A stretch of DNA of 64,000 nt. It comes from Oscheius sp. JU75. Lineage: Eukaryota; Nematoda; Chromadorea; Rhabditida; Rhabditidae. The stretch is from the NCBI GenBank assembly GCA_037178855.1, contig JASJZC010000004.1, positions 62,001 to 126,000 of the forward strand, in the 5' to 3' direction. Shown here piece after piece: positions 34,345 through 46,085 of this stretch. The notes beneath the pieces were generated by a model, which saw only the letters and a list, made by a program, of their open reading frames with translations, was not told the origin of the DNA and did not search any database. Both the position numbers and the translations under genes were made by a program. Position 1 is the first letter of the stretch. Every line of letters begins with the position of its first letter.

Positions 34345-35152
34345 TGCCTAAGTATTCTTCAGACGGATCCCAGTCCTTTTCTCTATAGTAGAACGCCGAG
34401 CGTAGAAGAGACAGCAGCTGATTTCGGTAGCTCGTCTTTTTTTCTTGCCTTTCTTTATTTCTTGTTTTGCAACATGGGGACGCGCGTTGTTCATCTGCAG
34501 GATGACCTTCGACTTCGGCGGCCGTTTCTGATAAAGTGCCACGGCAATCTTTTCAAGTTGCTGGCTTATATGGCGACCGTAAGGGTAGTTCCAGCATCCA
34601 GCAGTTCCCAGTGCACCATTCCTTCGATATCCCAGAAAACACAGAGTATAATCTTCTTTTGATGGGTGTCGGATTTCACATCAGGACTTGGTGTCTACTC
34701 TAGACCCACTACGCTTCCTTCAAAAGTTTACGTACGTTACTTACTTCTCATCTCCCGTCACCAGGTGTGGTAAAAAGATTTCCTCTCACACCTGCACAGA
34801 AGAGAATGGGCGACGGACATGCGCTGCCAGTTCTGGGCGTCACTGAGGTCGTGCGGCAACCATGTGCTCAGTTTCTTCATAAATCTCAATTGCTTCAAAT
34901 GATGTTCCACTGCGACATGACTGACAGACAATGCCTCGATTCATCAAAACTTGTTGGTTGACCTGAACTTGGCTCATCTTCGACACTTTTGTCCCCAGAC
35001 CGAAAGCGATGGAACCACAACTGGCATACCCTCATAGACGTTGTCTCTTGGCCATAAACATCTTTGATATTAGCCGCCGTTTGGACTCGATTCATACATT
35101 TGAGGAACTCATTTAGCATGACATGTCGCAGATGGTAGGGTGGAATCAATGG
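34345..35152 (-). mobile_element. Mariner-family transposase remnant
   Basis: The N-terminal helix-turn-helix region (HLRHVMLNEFLKCMNRVQTA, VCQLWFHRFRSGDKSVEDEP) matches mariner/SETMAR transposases. The catalytic part appears in broken frames; the region LQMNNARPHVAKQ has Asn where the second catalytic Asp (DNARPH) is expected. Several stops lie between, so the element is dead. Clear terminal inverted repeats were not identified. Confidence 0.8.
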
Positions 35153-35225
35153 TCCGGATCAAAACGAACAGAGAATAGAGAATAAGAAGAAGGGAAGTGG
35201 TGTCTTGCATGGTGGTAGTAAAGGA

Positions 35226-35430
35226 CTGTCGCCAATTGACTTGGCGGTGTAGGTCAACGAGTTGTTATATAGCAAGAGTACCAACAGCTGAGCTGCTGTT
35301 GTAGCCTAAATTAGTTTGTGTGAACAGGTAAGATAGGTAAACTGACGAGGAAAATCTTTTTGGACTTGACTCCATAACAGTAAAGCTCTCCGCGAGATTG
35401 TGAAAGACTCGGAAATCAGGAAACTCAAAA
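35226..35430 (-). repeat. Inverted copy of a cullin B exon/intron segment
   Basis: This stretch is the reverse complement of about 37904-38096 in cullin copy B and includes the CTCGCGGAGAGCTTTACTGT exon block, the intron with CAAACTAATTTAG and the TTGACCTACACCGCCAAGTC block. It lies directly upstream of copy B. Confidence 0.8.
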
Positions 35431-35539
35431 TGGTGATTAAATTTTTACTACGAAACTGCAAAAAATACATATTTGAAAGAAACAGAAGAGCGACAGGAAA
35501 ACAATAGTAATATCAGCCGTCTTATTGCCATCAGTTCAC

Positions 35540-35665
35540 ATTGGCGGCCGCGCCGCTTCGTAGTAACAAAAAACTCCCAGTGGCTTCATTGTTGAAAAAG
35601 CCAAGTTTTAGAGTGCACCCATAATTGACTTGCCATTTAATTTAGTCCGTGCGTAACTACGAGAA
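35540..35665 (+). repeat. Direct repeat of the stretch at 38335-38455
   Basis: Shared blocks are GCGCCGCTTCGTAGT, ACTCCCAGTGGCTTC, AAAGCCAAGTTTTAGAG and TTGACTTGCCA. The second copy lies in the long intron of cullin B. Confidence 0.65.
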
Positions 35666-36057
35666 AAAAGCTGGCAAGAATTAAGTTGACAAGTCTGCTT
35701 TTGGCTTTTTCCACTTTGATAACTCGAAAATCGATAGGATCGCATCGCACGTGTCTTCCCCACCACCACCCTTTTCAACAAAAGTCAAAACTTAGTAACT
35801 TTGAAGCAAACTTATAAAATGTTTCTAATAGATCTCTACGTGGACATTTTAATCAGCTTTCCCCTGCAAATATTAAATTCAAAACTACCTTGATTTATTA
35901 ATTTTCAAATTTACTTTGATTACGTCGTAAATATTTTTCGTACTATTACCAACCTAACTGACCTGAAAAGTTAAATCTAAAACGCTTTACACGCAGTAGC
36001 TAGCAATAGATGACTTCTGAGACACTTTCTAACTTTGCTTTTTGTTTTTTTTTCAGA

Positions 36058-39000
36058 ATGTTCCTCACACATTTCAAAAGACGCGATTTTGATGTAGAAT
36101 GGGCTAATCTCCAAAGTGGTTTGACGGATATTTTCAATGGAAGGGTTTTGGAACGGAAACATATCATAGAGCTTTACAGGTATCTTTCGGCCGTGAGGTT
36201 TCTAGATTGTGTTGATTTAGCCATCTTTTCCACATATGCGTAAATAGTGGTATACAAACATATGGAAAACTGGAACAATTAATAATGGACCATGTTTCTA
36301 GAATTTTTGAAGTCGGTTTTGAATCCAATTTTCTTTTAACTTTTAAATCAGCAATGCGAAAACATGAATGGATTGGATCTTCTTTCGATCTATTACAAGA
36401 GCTGGAAGAGCTTTCGCATCGGTTCCGAAAGAGTCAATTGTATTTGTTATCATTTTAACAGAGTCTATATGGAAAGACAACGAGATGGAGGCAATGAGAA
36501 TGTTAATTCGATACATACAGTAAGTGGATAAACTTTTTATGAATATATGAGCTCAGCTTTACTTTGTAATCTGGAAGGATGCTGTCCATCGTACTGGCAT
36601 TGAGATCAGGATCACAAACGCAATCCTTGAACTGATACATCAAGAACGTACTGGAAGCAATATCAATTGTGATATCATAAAAGACGTTCTTCAATCATTC
36701 GGTACGACCTTATTTACAGCCTCGCTTACCGCATTTCAGTTGAGTTAGATATTTACGCTCACCCCTTTTTTACATGCTTCGAGGGCGAGTTCTTGCAAAC
36801 AACTGCTGATTACTATAGAGCAGAAGCTCGGAAGATCGAGGCTTTACCTCGAGCGGAATACCTGAATATTGTCGACAAGTGGATCACAGGTGAAGTTGCC
36901 CGTTGTGCACACTACCTTGACCCTACTACTGAGCCAAAACTTCGAAAAATCATGGAAAATGTGCTGATAAAGGTCTTTTTAAAACATGTAGGAGATACGA
37001 GTTTTCAGCCATTCTTCTTGCCTCGGGTCTTGCACCAGATTCAATCTAAACAGTTCTTTGATGAGGGATTATCCGACGATTGGGCTCGAGTTCACAGCTT
37101 AAATGAGCATGATGACGAGCTTGTGAAGATACAAAAAGCCCTGGAGCAACATTTTACTCGTGGAGGCCTCGCAGCTATTGAGCGCGCCAAAGAAACTATC
37201 GGCCAGGATACGATGCTCTACGTGGCCAAGCTTCATGAAGTTGTTCAACAACAGTCAGATCTGATCAAAAAAGCCTTTAACAACCACTACGAAGCAATCG
37301 GAGCGTTGGATAAGGCGGCTCAAATCTATGTCAATAGAAACGCTGTCACCGCCAACAAGTCTTCTGAGATGCTGGCCAAGTATTGCGACCAGCTCTTGAA
37401 AAAGTCGGTCCGAACCGATAACGAATTTGATGCCCTGCTAGGCCAGGCTGTGGGTTTAATTTATGTCTTATTGATAGGTCTTTTAGGTGCTTCTGTTCAA
37501 ATACCTCGAGGACAAAGACATATTTTTAAAATTTTACACTCGACTTCTGAGCAAGCGCCTTATTGATGAGGCTAGCGTAGAAACAGAAAACAGTTTTATC
37601 GCAAAACTAACCTCGTCATGTGGCTCCGAGTACACACGACGCATGTGCACTATGCTGAACGATGCCCAGATCAGTAAGGTGCTAAACTCGTAATACAAAG
37701 CAACAAACAACTTTTAGGATCTCACCGCTGACTTCCGAGCCATATCTTATCAGGATTTCGAGCTTCCTGATTTCCGAGTCACTGTTGCCAACACTGGATC
37801 TTGGCCTACGATGTCGCCAACAAGCTTTCAACTACCTAAGAAGCTTGGCCAGTGTATTGACGAGTTTACACGCTTCTACAACGAAAAGTATAATGGGAGA
37901 AAATTAACTTGGATGCTTTCACAATCTCGCGGAGAGCTTTACTGTAATGGATTCAAGTCCAGAAAGATTTTCATCGTCAGTTTGCCCAGCTTACCTGTTC
38001 ACGCAAACTAATTTAGGCTACAACAGCTCAGCTGTTGGTACTCTTGCTATATAACGACTCGTTGACCTACACCGCCAAGTCAATTGGCGACAGTCTACAG
38101 ATGGACAAAAAGACAACTGCTCAAACTATTGCCTCGCTCATCGAAAGTAAAGTCCTGCTTGGAAAGATGCCAGAAAATGGGGGAAAGGACGACGATGTAA
38201 AGGAAATCAGTCTGAATCGGGAATACAACAACAACAAATACAAGGTGAAAGATTTTCGGTCAAATTGACGATGTTGCTATCTAGTTTAAAACCAGCTGCC
38301 GGCGGCAGCTTCGCAGCCCTTTGGCCTTTGCTTAGAATTGACCACAGGCGGCTGCGCCGCTTCGTAGTTACAGAAATCTCCCAGGGGCTTCACTGTGAAA
38401 AAAGCCAAGTTCTATAGCGCACCCAAAGTTGACTTGTCAAACAATTTAGGCAATAACTGTTTTTGAACAACAAAACTTTTGGACAACTAATTGGCTCGCT
38501 TCTGTTTCGTGGCCACGGACAAACAAACAAACAGACAAACAAAGAAACAGAGTCCGCCACGTAGAGATGTCCTCGCGTTTCTGTCTGTCTGAAGCCAATA
38601 ATGCCAATTAGTGTACACTATTTGTGCGCACACTAATTGTTGGCAAGTCAAGCCAAATCGAGCCAGTTTGGACAAGCGCGTCTTTGGGAGAACGTTGCAC
38701 GTTGCTCTTGTCACGGTACCTCGATTGGAGGGTATACGGACAGCTTGAAGTGGGAGGAGAAGGTCACGACAGTTGGACAGAAGGAATTAGCAATTGAGCG
38801 TTTTGGAGGAATCAGATTATTACTGGCATTGAGCCCCAAGGGGCGATAGCATTACTTGTTCTTTACTATTTCTGCATCAAAATCCACAAATTATCCATAA
38901 AATCTATTTTAAATTGTCCTCGCGTCTCTGTCTGTCTGTCGGAAGCCAATATTGCCAATTAGTGTGCACTATTTTGTGCGCACACTAATTGTTTGCAAGT

Positions 39001-39455
39001 CAAGCCAATTCGAGTCAGTTTGGGAGATGGCTTCGTTGGGAGGATGTTGCTCCTGTCATGGTAGCTCGACTGGCGCGGGAAATGCGAACAGGGCGAAGTG
39101 AGAGAGAAGGACCAGTACAGGCTGACAGAAGGGAATAGAAACCAAATTCAAAATTCAAAGGTATCAGAGGATATAACTGTCATTGTGCTCCCCAGGGACG
39201 ATAGCAATACTTGGACAGGCAGTTGGGTCTAGAAATCGGAAAAATGGGTTCAAAGAGTGAAAGGGAAATGGGTTTGAGGGAGAGAAAGTGGAGTCAAAGA
39301 GTGGGATGTGGGTTTCACTGATTAGAAATGGTCATTAGCAATCGTTTTTGCTGGGGAAAGGACAAGGTAGATATGCCTCAAGGTGCGCAACAAGTTAGGC
39401 TACCGCCCCGAAGGGGCGGCGGCCTAACTTGTCTAGTATAAAATTTCCTCGCGTC

Positions 39456-39486
<31 letters not shown>

Positions 39487-41169
39487 GAAGCCCTAATTGA
39501 CAATTAGTGTGCACTATTTTGTGCGCACACTAATTGTTTGCAAGTCAAGTCAGTTCGGGAGATACCTTCTTTGGGAGGACGTTGCTTCTGTCATGGTAGC
39601 TCGACTGGCGCGGGAAATGCGAACAGGGCGAAGTGAGAGAGAAGGACCAGTACAGGCTGACAGAAGGGAATAGAAACCGGGCAAAATTCAAAGGTATCAG
39701 AGGCTCCCCAGGAACGATAGCAATACTTGGACAGGCAGTTGGGTCGAGAAATCGGAAAAATGGGTTCAAAGAGTGAAAGGGAAGTGGGTTTGAGGGAGAA
39801 AGAAAGATAGAAAGTGGAGTCAAAGAGTGGGAAGTGAGTTTCACTGATTAGAAATGGTCATTAGCAATCGTTTTTGCTGGGGAAAGGACAAGGTACATAT
39901 GCCTCAAGGTGCGCAACAAGTTAGGCTACCGCCCCGAAGGGGCGGCGGCCTAATTTGTCTTTTTTAAATTGTCCTCGCGTCTCTGTCTGTGTGTGTGTCT
40001 GTCTGAAGCCAATATTGCCAATTAGTGTACACTATTTTGTGCGCACATTAATTGTTTGCAAGTCAAGCCAAATCGAGTCATTTTGGGAGATAGCTTCGTT
40101 GGGAGGATGTTGCTCCTGTCACGATACCTCAATTGGAGGAAAAGGGTCACGACAGTTGGACAAAAGGAAGTAGAAATCGAGCAGTTTTGGAAGAATCAGA
40201 TTATTACTGAGCCCCGAAGGGGCGTAGCCTAACTTGTCTATTTTAAATTGTCCTCGCGTCTCTGTCTGTCTGTCTGAAGCCAATATTGCCAATTAGTGTG
40301 CACTATTTTGTGCGCACACTAATTGTTTGCAAGTCAAGTCAGTTCGGGAGATACCTTCTTTGGGAGGACGTTGCTTCTGCCATGGTAGCTCGACTGGCGC
40401 AGAAAATGCGAACAGGGCGAAGTGAGAGAGAAGGACCAGTACAGGCTGACAGAAGGGAATAGAAACCGGACAAAATTTAAAGGTATCAGAGGATATAACT
40501 GTCATTGTGCTCCCCAGGGACGATAGCAATACTTGGACAGGCAGTTGGGTCGAGAAATCGGAAAAATGAGTTCAAAGAGTGAAAGGGAAATGGGTTTGAG
40601 GGATAGAAAGTGGAGTCAAAGAGTGGGAAGTGGGTTTCACTGATTAGAAATGGTCATTAGCAATCGTTTTTGCTGGGGAAAGGACAAAGTAGATATGCCT
40701 CAAGGTGCGCAACAAGTTAGGCTACCGCCCCGAAGGGGCGGCGGCCTAACTTGTCGTTAACAAAATTTACTCTCGCTCTTTTTAGTTTTCTATTGAAACA
40801 TTTGCAACGAAATTTTCTTATATCAAGCTGTAAATTCAGATTGACCTCTCAAAAGTCAGCGTGCGAGCTGTTCCAAAACTGGAAAAAGAAATCGCTGGAA
40901 TCGTTGCCGAAGATCGCAAGAGTAGGCTCCAGGCCTCTATTGTCCGAATCATGAAAACGAAGAGGACTCTTTCGCATCAATTGCTGGTGGCCGAGATATT
41001 TTTTTTTCGCAATATTGAGTTTAATGACGCTTTTCAGGTCCTACAGGAGATGTCATTACACTTCAAGCCCAAAATCGACCTGGTCAAACGATGTATCGAG
41101 CAACTCATCGAGAAGGAATATATAAAACGAAGCGAGAAGCAGACTGATCTCTACGAGTACATTGCTTGA
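36058..41169 (+). CDS. Cullin (CUL1-like), copy B: the most complete copy, with neddylation domain
   Basis: Cullins are scaffolds of RING ubiquitin ligases. TTTTTTTCAGAATG at the start suggests SL1 trans-splicing. The N-terminal repeats read RRDFDVEWANLQSGLTDIF, YRAEARKIEALPRAEYLNIV, CAHYLDPTTEPKLRKIMENV. The cullin-homology core has VLLFKYLEDKDIFLKFYTRL, ENSFIAKLTSSCGSEYTRRM, the KLTWMLSQSRGELY sheet, QLLVLLLYNDSLTYTAKSIG and TIASLIESKVLL. The C-terminal winged helix gives EDRKSRLQASIVRIMKTKRT (Lys of VRIMK is the expected NEDD8 site) and LVKRCIEQLIEKEYIKRSEK, LYEYIA. The intron 38245-40839 is swollen by repeats. The last intron has an AT instead of a GT donor and is in frame (14 codons) if retained. 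Around 36180-36300 the exon joins are uncertain. It may be functional, but divergent. Confidence 0.75.
38565..40755 (+). repeat. Array of five TCTG/palindrome repeat copies in the long cullin B intron
   Basis: Units begin at about 38573, 38910, 39445, 39968 and 40247, each with GTCCTCGCGT, a TCTG run, the palindrome near AATTAGTG...CACTAATT and, in full-length copies, the final hairpin (CCGCCCCGAAGGGGCGG inside CAAGTTAGGC/GCCTAACTTG). The array is on the same strand as the gene and ends about 85 bp before the intron acceptor. Confidence 0.9.
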
Positions 41170-41464
41170 ACATGGCCTATCCTGGTCAGCTTTCTGTCCG
41201 TGCGATTTCTTCTATTATCTCTACTATTTACTATCTAAAGCATGATGTTTTTCGTAATAAAAATTTAATCACCATTTTGAGTTTCCTGATTTCCGAGTCT
41301 TTCACTACTGTTCGTTATCCGCAGATCTACGGATGCAGACCATGGCCAGACGCTCCAACCGCTTCATCCTCGGAGACACCCAAAGTTTAGATGAAAAGTT
41401 CGCTGAAAACGAACCAACCGACTCGAACACGAGCCGAATATCCAAAAGTTTCTCTGTATGGATG

Positions 41465-41625
41465 CGTCTGAAGCCCTAATTGCCATTTTGTCATACTAAA
41501 GTGTTTTGAAGTTACTTTGTGACAACAATAACTCTTTGCAAGTCAAGTCAGTTTGGGAGATGCGTCTCTGCGAGAGCCATGTTGTTTCTATCACGGTAGC
41601 TTGACTGGAACAGCATCTACCTGTC
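41465..41625 (+). repeat. Diverged, truncated copy of the TCTG/palindrome repeat
   Basis: GAAGCCCTAATTGCC, TTTGCAAGTCAAGTCAGTTT and CACGGTAGCTTGACTGG match the repeat family, but the palindrome and terminal hairpin are eroded. Confidence 0.65.
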
Positions 41626-42959
41626 ACGAGCTCCAATGGGGCATCAGCCAAACTTGTGATAACTAAAAGGACAGAAAGCGGTTTTGCCGTAGGAAAACCA
41701 AAGAGATTGCTTACCATTCTGAAGCAAATGACTATTGAGATTAACGAGCAACAAAACTTTCAAAGTATCAGGAGATGAAACGGCTGCGGAGGTCCGTTGT
41801 AATGAGTCGAGCTGCTGAGAACACTATTTCCGATACGCTGCTTGTGGAAGGTGCACATAACATCCAGCTGGCAATTTTTTGAATGTTCGGAAATCGGAAA
41901 CGATTTCCTTCATCTTGCCTGAAGTTTTATGGGTCGAGATTTTTGTCTGGACGGCTAGAGAAGAATAATTTCAGCCACCTACGACGAAAACATTTGTTTA
42001 TAATCAAAGACCTATTTTCCTCGTCTATTTTTCGTTTGTGCTTGCTGGCAAAAAAAAAGTAATTTTTGCAAATTGAGAAAACCAACAAAGGGATTGGAGA
42101 AAATCAGGATGAAAATAAAAAATCATGAAAAAAAAATCTCTGCGGACCCAAATGTTCAGATATTGTTCAGGATTCCTAAGTCTGTTCGGACCCGAACACC
42201 GAGGTCCGTTGTAATGTGTCTGTAAATTAGATTGACCTCTCGGAAGCTGGTAGCAGAGATCTAAAGCGCGATAGTTTCTGTGGAGGACTTTTGAAAACCT
42301 GGCGAGCGTATTGAGCGCATTCCGCTGAGACATCTTTTTAAAGACATCTTGGCTGGATTCCCGGTTTGAATCTTGAATGAAAGCTTTCGGAATCGTTTTG
42401 AACTGAGGGTGAGCCTTCCAGCCTTACCTCAACATTCCAGACTCGTCTTTCTCGGAGTTGTCTACCAAGAACTCGAGCAGCCTCTTTCTCATACCCGGGT
42501 CTCGAGCATAGGACTCCTCAAAAAGGCTCATCATGTTTTTTTTTGGAAGCTGTTCTAAAATTGTGACTTTCTGGTCTCTCTCTTTGTCGTTCTGTATCAT
42601 CGCTCAGAAAAGCCTTGAGACAAGCCGCGCCCCCCCGAACACAACTTGACGAATCTGTTCATGAAAAACACTTCTACATAGAATGTGAAAGTACGGCCGC
42701 ATCTGCTCTCATTTATGGCTTCTGTCTTAAAGCAAGAGTCTCCAGCAGTTGCTTCATACTTGGACGGTCCACCCTGAATTTGAAACCATCATGCAGACGT
42801 TTTGTCAAGACCGTAAGTGCAATCCAAGTGTCTATCAGAAACACATTTCAGCGAACTATGCTGCCTAGGCGTATTCTCTCTGTAGTGTATTCTGGAGAAG
42901 CAGTTCAATGACGATGTCCTGGTTGAAGGAGAGACGAGCTCGTAGGCTGTTCATCTTGT
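41626..42959. other. Interval with gene fragments, nothing complete
   Basis: TGTAAATTAGATTGACCTC at 42220-42238 repeats the acceptor and first codons of the cullin neddylation exon. Around 42765-42895 a plus frame reads HPEFETIMQTFCQDRKC then PSVYQKHISANYAA, which looks coding but has no family match. The other frames are short. Confidence 0.35.
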
Positions 42960-42994
42960 GAGACTAACAGAAACCTCAAGAAAGTAGTTCAAAA

Positions 42995-43680
42995 TCTTCC
43001 TGTCACAGAAGGAGCAACGGTTCTCGATGCATTATTCCTGGTGGGATTGATCCTCATAGTCATCTACAGCTGTCCTATATGGGAGTGACTGCCGTGGATG
43101 ATTTCTATACTGGAACTGCGGCAGCTCTTTCGGGTAGAACGACCATGGTAAGTTCACAGGTGGACGGTGGCGGTGCCTTTTCAGATAAATGACTTTGTCA
43201 TCTCCACAAAGGATACACTTCCCATTAATGCCTACAAACAGTGGAGAGACTGGGCAGATCCAAAAGTCTGTTGAGACTATGCTCTTACCGTTGAGATTAC
43301 ACCCATCTCTGATTCTTATCCTTTAAAAATCTCTGAATCAGCCGTCACAACACCATAAAACATCTGAACAAACGAGGTAAATTATAAACGCGTTCGTAAC
43401 GGACTTTTTAAAAGATGTCTCTTGGATATCTATAAAAAAAAAGTCCTCCCGTCATCTACATCGCCTACGTTGCCAATGCAATCACCCCGGCCGTTTTTCT
43501 AGTTACTGACCTGGTCGAAATTGGCAGAAGGGCTATCGGAGAAATATTGAAAGACATGGAGTCGGAGCGTGTCGTCAAACTGGGTAACACTATGGGAAAG
43601 GACGTCCTGGTCACAGCGAACTGTGCTGAAGACTACATGGGATCGGACGCGAGTACGGAACTCAAGAAGCTGTGAAGCTT
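42995..43680 (+). pseudogene. Dihydropyrimidinase-like pseudogene fragment
   Basis: A frame reading LPVTEGATVLDA shifts to CIIPGGIDPHSHLQLSYMG and VTAVDDFYTGTAAALSGRT, a clear dihydropyrimidinase match with the HxH metal site. After an intron comes INDFVISTKDTLPINAYKQW and RDWADPKVC, then an in-frame TGA where another residue is expected, then DYALTVEITPIS. A later block, VIYIAYVANAITPAVFL to EIGRRAIGE, resembles the downstream Y.hV...GE region. The frameshift and stop indicate a pseudogene. In the intact enzyme this family opens dihydropyrimidine rings in pyrimidine breakdown. Confidence 0.65.
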
Positions 43681-43827
43681 CTTAGTATTATACTCTCATG
43701 ATAAAAATTCAAAAAACTCATAAAAGAAACAAGTTTGGTCTAAATCGCGCCTCGTGACACGCTCAGTAATTGTGGTTATTAAACAGAAAAATCGACTATT
43801 TATTTTTTGATCTACACAAGTAATTTA

Positions 43828-45626
43828 TTACGGCAGTGGTCTAAGTTCATGCACAAACCAGATCATAAAGCTGTACAGCCCCATTGAGCAGTTTTGATTG
43901 ACCAAGGTGAGAAGAGACGGCGAGCGGAGGTACTGAAATATATTTTTACTATCAATCTTCTTGCCTTTCCATTGGAAAGGCTGTTCCAAAATTTTTTTCT
44001 ACCTCTACATTTGCAGGGTCGGAAGCATTTGAATACCTCAAACTTGGGTAATTAAACCGACATTGTTGCTCATTCTCGGGTAAAATGAAGGCTTGTGAGA
44101 AGAGATAGTACAGTATAGGCCAAGAGAGTTTGGATCGGAGACGGAGAGGAGCATTGGATGTGTGCTACAAGTTCAGTAAGCGGGGAATGGATCAAAGTTG
44201 CCATCGAAAATGAGTCAGACAGTATTTATTGTGTTTCTTTGGAATTTAGGGTCCTTATGGTGCACAAATTTCATCTTACAAAATATTAAAACACCTAGAA
44301 ATTAGGCCAAAAAAATCTGCCTCTGCCTTCTCTCCGTCTCCGACCCAGACTTCTCTCTATTTATAACCGTAAAAATACTAGTTCATGCCCGTTTCTAAGA
44401 ATAATTCTTGAAAAAAAGTGCTCCCATTTCACTTATGTGGATTACCGTAGATAAAACTCCCAATCCCAGTTGAGAGTATGCAGTTAGCATGATGTAGTTC
44501 AAGGCTTTGACAGCTTGTGGATGTAAATTATGTGTCTGCCCAAAAATGAATGTGGAGTTGATCATCAGGAACGTGAAGTAGCCCTAGAGACACGGTTAAA
44601 AGAAACTTTTCAATCTCTACCAGATACTCTTGCACTTCCATAATGGTCTTGTGTTTCTCTGCTGGCTCTGCCGCATCGAGGCCTGTAGTGAAAGTTCCAA
44701 CGAAGATCCCACCAAGATGCAAACCAATCAGCCATTTTCCTAAAACCCGGAGTTGGGAGATGTCTTCAATGTAGGAGCTCTAAAACAGTTTTGTGTAATG
44801 GATTTTTGTGAAAACCTACGTCTACAGGTTCCGGCAACATTGTGAGACCATTGTACAAAAATGTTCCATAGGCGAGAACTGGTGCCATGACCTGGATCGT
44901 TGTTCTGTACTGTCCTAGCCGTATTCTCTCTTTTCCACTCCCAACCCAGCGACAGATCAGATCCAGAGGGAACTGACTGACTATAAGGCATCCTCCCAGA
45001 AACATTTGATTCCGCAGGGCTAGGGAGAAGTAGCCTTGGAGCCAGTAGACCATGCAAGGAGCGAGGAATCCAACTGTTAGGAGCCGATTAATCACTCTGT
45101 GGAGATAGATATGAAATCTTCGGATACGGAAGGTGGAAGGGTCCAATCCTTCCTCCTCTGGGTGTCTGAAAACGGTACGTTGATAGTGGCATAGTGACCT
45201 ACAGTTCCTTGAACTTGTCCAAATCCTCCTTCCAGTTCCCACTTCTTGGAAACCAGCGGTATGGAAGAGAGTCACACATTTTTAGGGTCGCATTGTCTGC
45301 CCTGAAACACCCCGAAAATTTAAAAAAAACTTGTGCAAAACCCTACATTATCATCCCGTTCAAATTGACAGCGAACCAGGCTCCAGCTGCGCACCCATAT
45401 AGCCAGTAGGCCACAGAGGTCCTCTGATCTCCAGACATGAAGCGGACCACGGAATCCGCAATATATCGCTTGTACTCACTAAATAAATTCGGTTTATGAA
45501 CAGGAAAAGGCGTACCTGACTTGATGATCTTCTGGCTTCTCTCTTGCAACCTCGGAACTGTTTATCGCTGGAACTATCGCTGCCACTGGTAGAGTACGAA
45601 GTGTGGTTTTGCAGCAGCGAAGGCAT
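43828..45626 (-). CDS. COX15-like (heme A synthase family) membrane protein, divergent
   Basis: Exons from MPSLLQNHTSYSTSGSD onward follow COX15 in order. YWLYGCAAGAWFAVNLNGMI aligns with TM1. NWKEDLDKFKEL precedes STFRIRRFHIYLHRVINRLL (TM2; His kept). NQMFLGGCLIVSQFPLDLIC and SGKERIRLGQYRTTIQVMAP follow (His of the AHL motif replaced), then LHLGGIFVGTFTTGLDAAEP. MEVQEYL-GYFTFLMI lies where VQFDHR is expected, and NYIMLTAYSQLGLGVLST matches TQVGLGIST. The last exon (about 43830-43932) reads RSPSLLTLVNQNCSMGLYSF and ends ELRPLP; VNQN replaces THQ. Three of four heme-ligand His are therefore lost. COX15 makes heme A in the mitochondrial inner membrane; this paralogue probably cannot do so in the usual way. 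The last intron (about 43933-44440) contains an SL1 RNA gene on the same strand. Confidence 0.7.
43957..44058 (-). ncRNA. SL1 spliced-leader RNA, copy 5, inside the last intron of the COX15-like gene
   Basis: The leader is intact at 44037-44058, followed by GTATTC, an Sm site (AATTTTGGAAC) and the 3' hairpin with unchanged arms and a different loop base. The body has a few substitutions compared with copies 1-4. Some of the 5' flank and the distal spacer block (near 44270-44340) are shared with the cluster at 8.3-11.6 kb. It ends about 24 bp before the acceptor of the host intron. Confidence 0.95.
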
Positions 45627-46085
45627 GTTCTAGAAAAGATGTGTGAGAACGATTATAGGCAACGGCGAAAGTAAAAAAATGAGAACTGCGAACCCCAAAT
45701 GCAATGCTGATGTTGGAAAACAACTTTTTTTTTTGAATGTGATACGGGCATTTGCGTACGGCAAGTTCAATAAAAAAAATAAAAACTCACCTCAAAATAG
45801 TTGATAAATAACTCCAATCAGCAGACAATAAAAGTAGAGCCATTTCTCTAGCAAAAGAATAGAAACTTTTGAAAGAAATCAGCTGTTTCCCGCTAACACT
45901 GGACCAGGAGTAAACATGTTGTTTCGGCCATCGATCTTTCGGACGCAGAGGTCGTGTGCACTAATGGACGTGGCCGGAGTAAATACTTGCGAAAAACTGT
46001 TTTTCATACGCTATCCTTTTGAGGACCGTCGTTAATTCAAAAAATATTATTCACCTGTTTACGTGAGAGTTAATCAATGTCTGTG

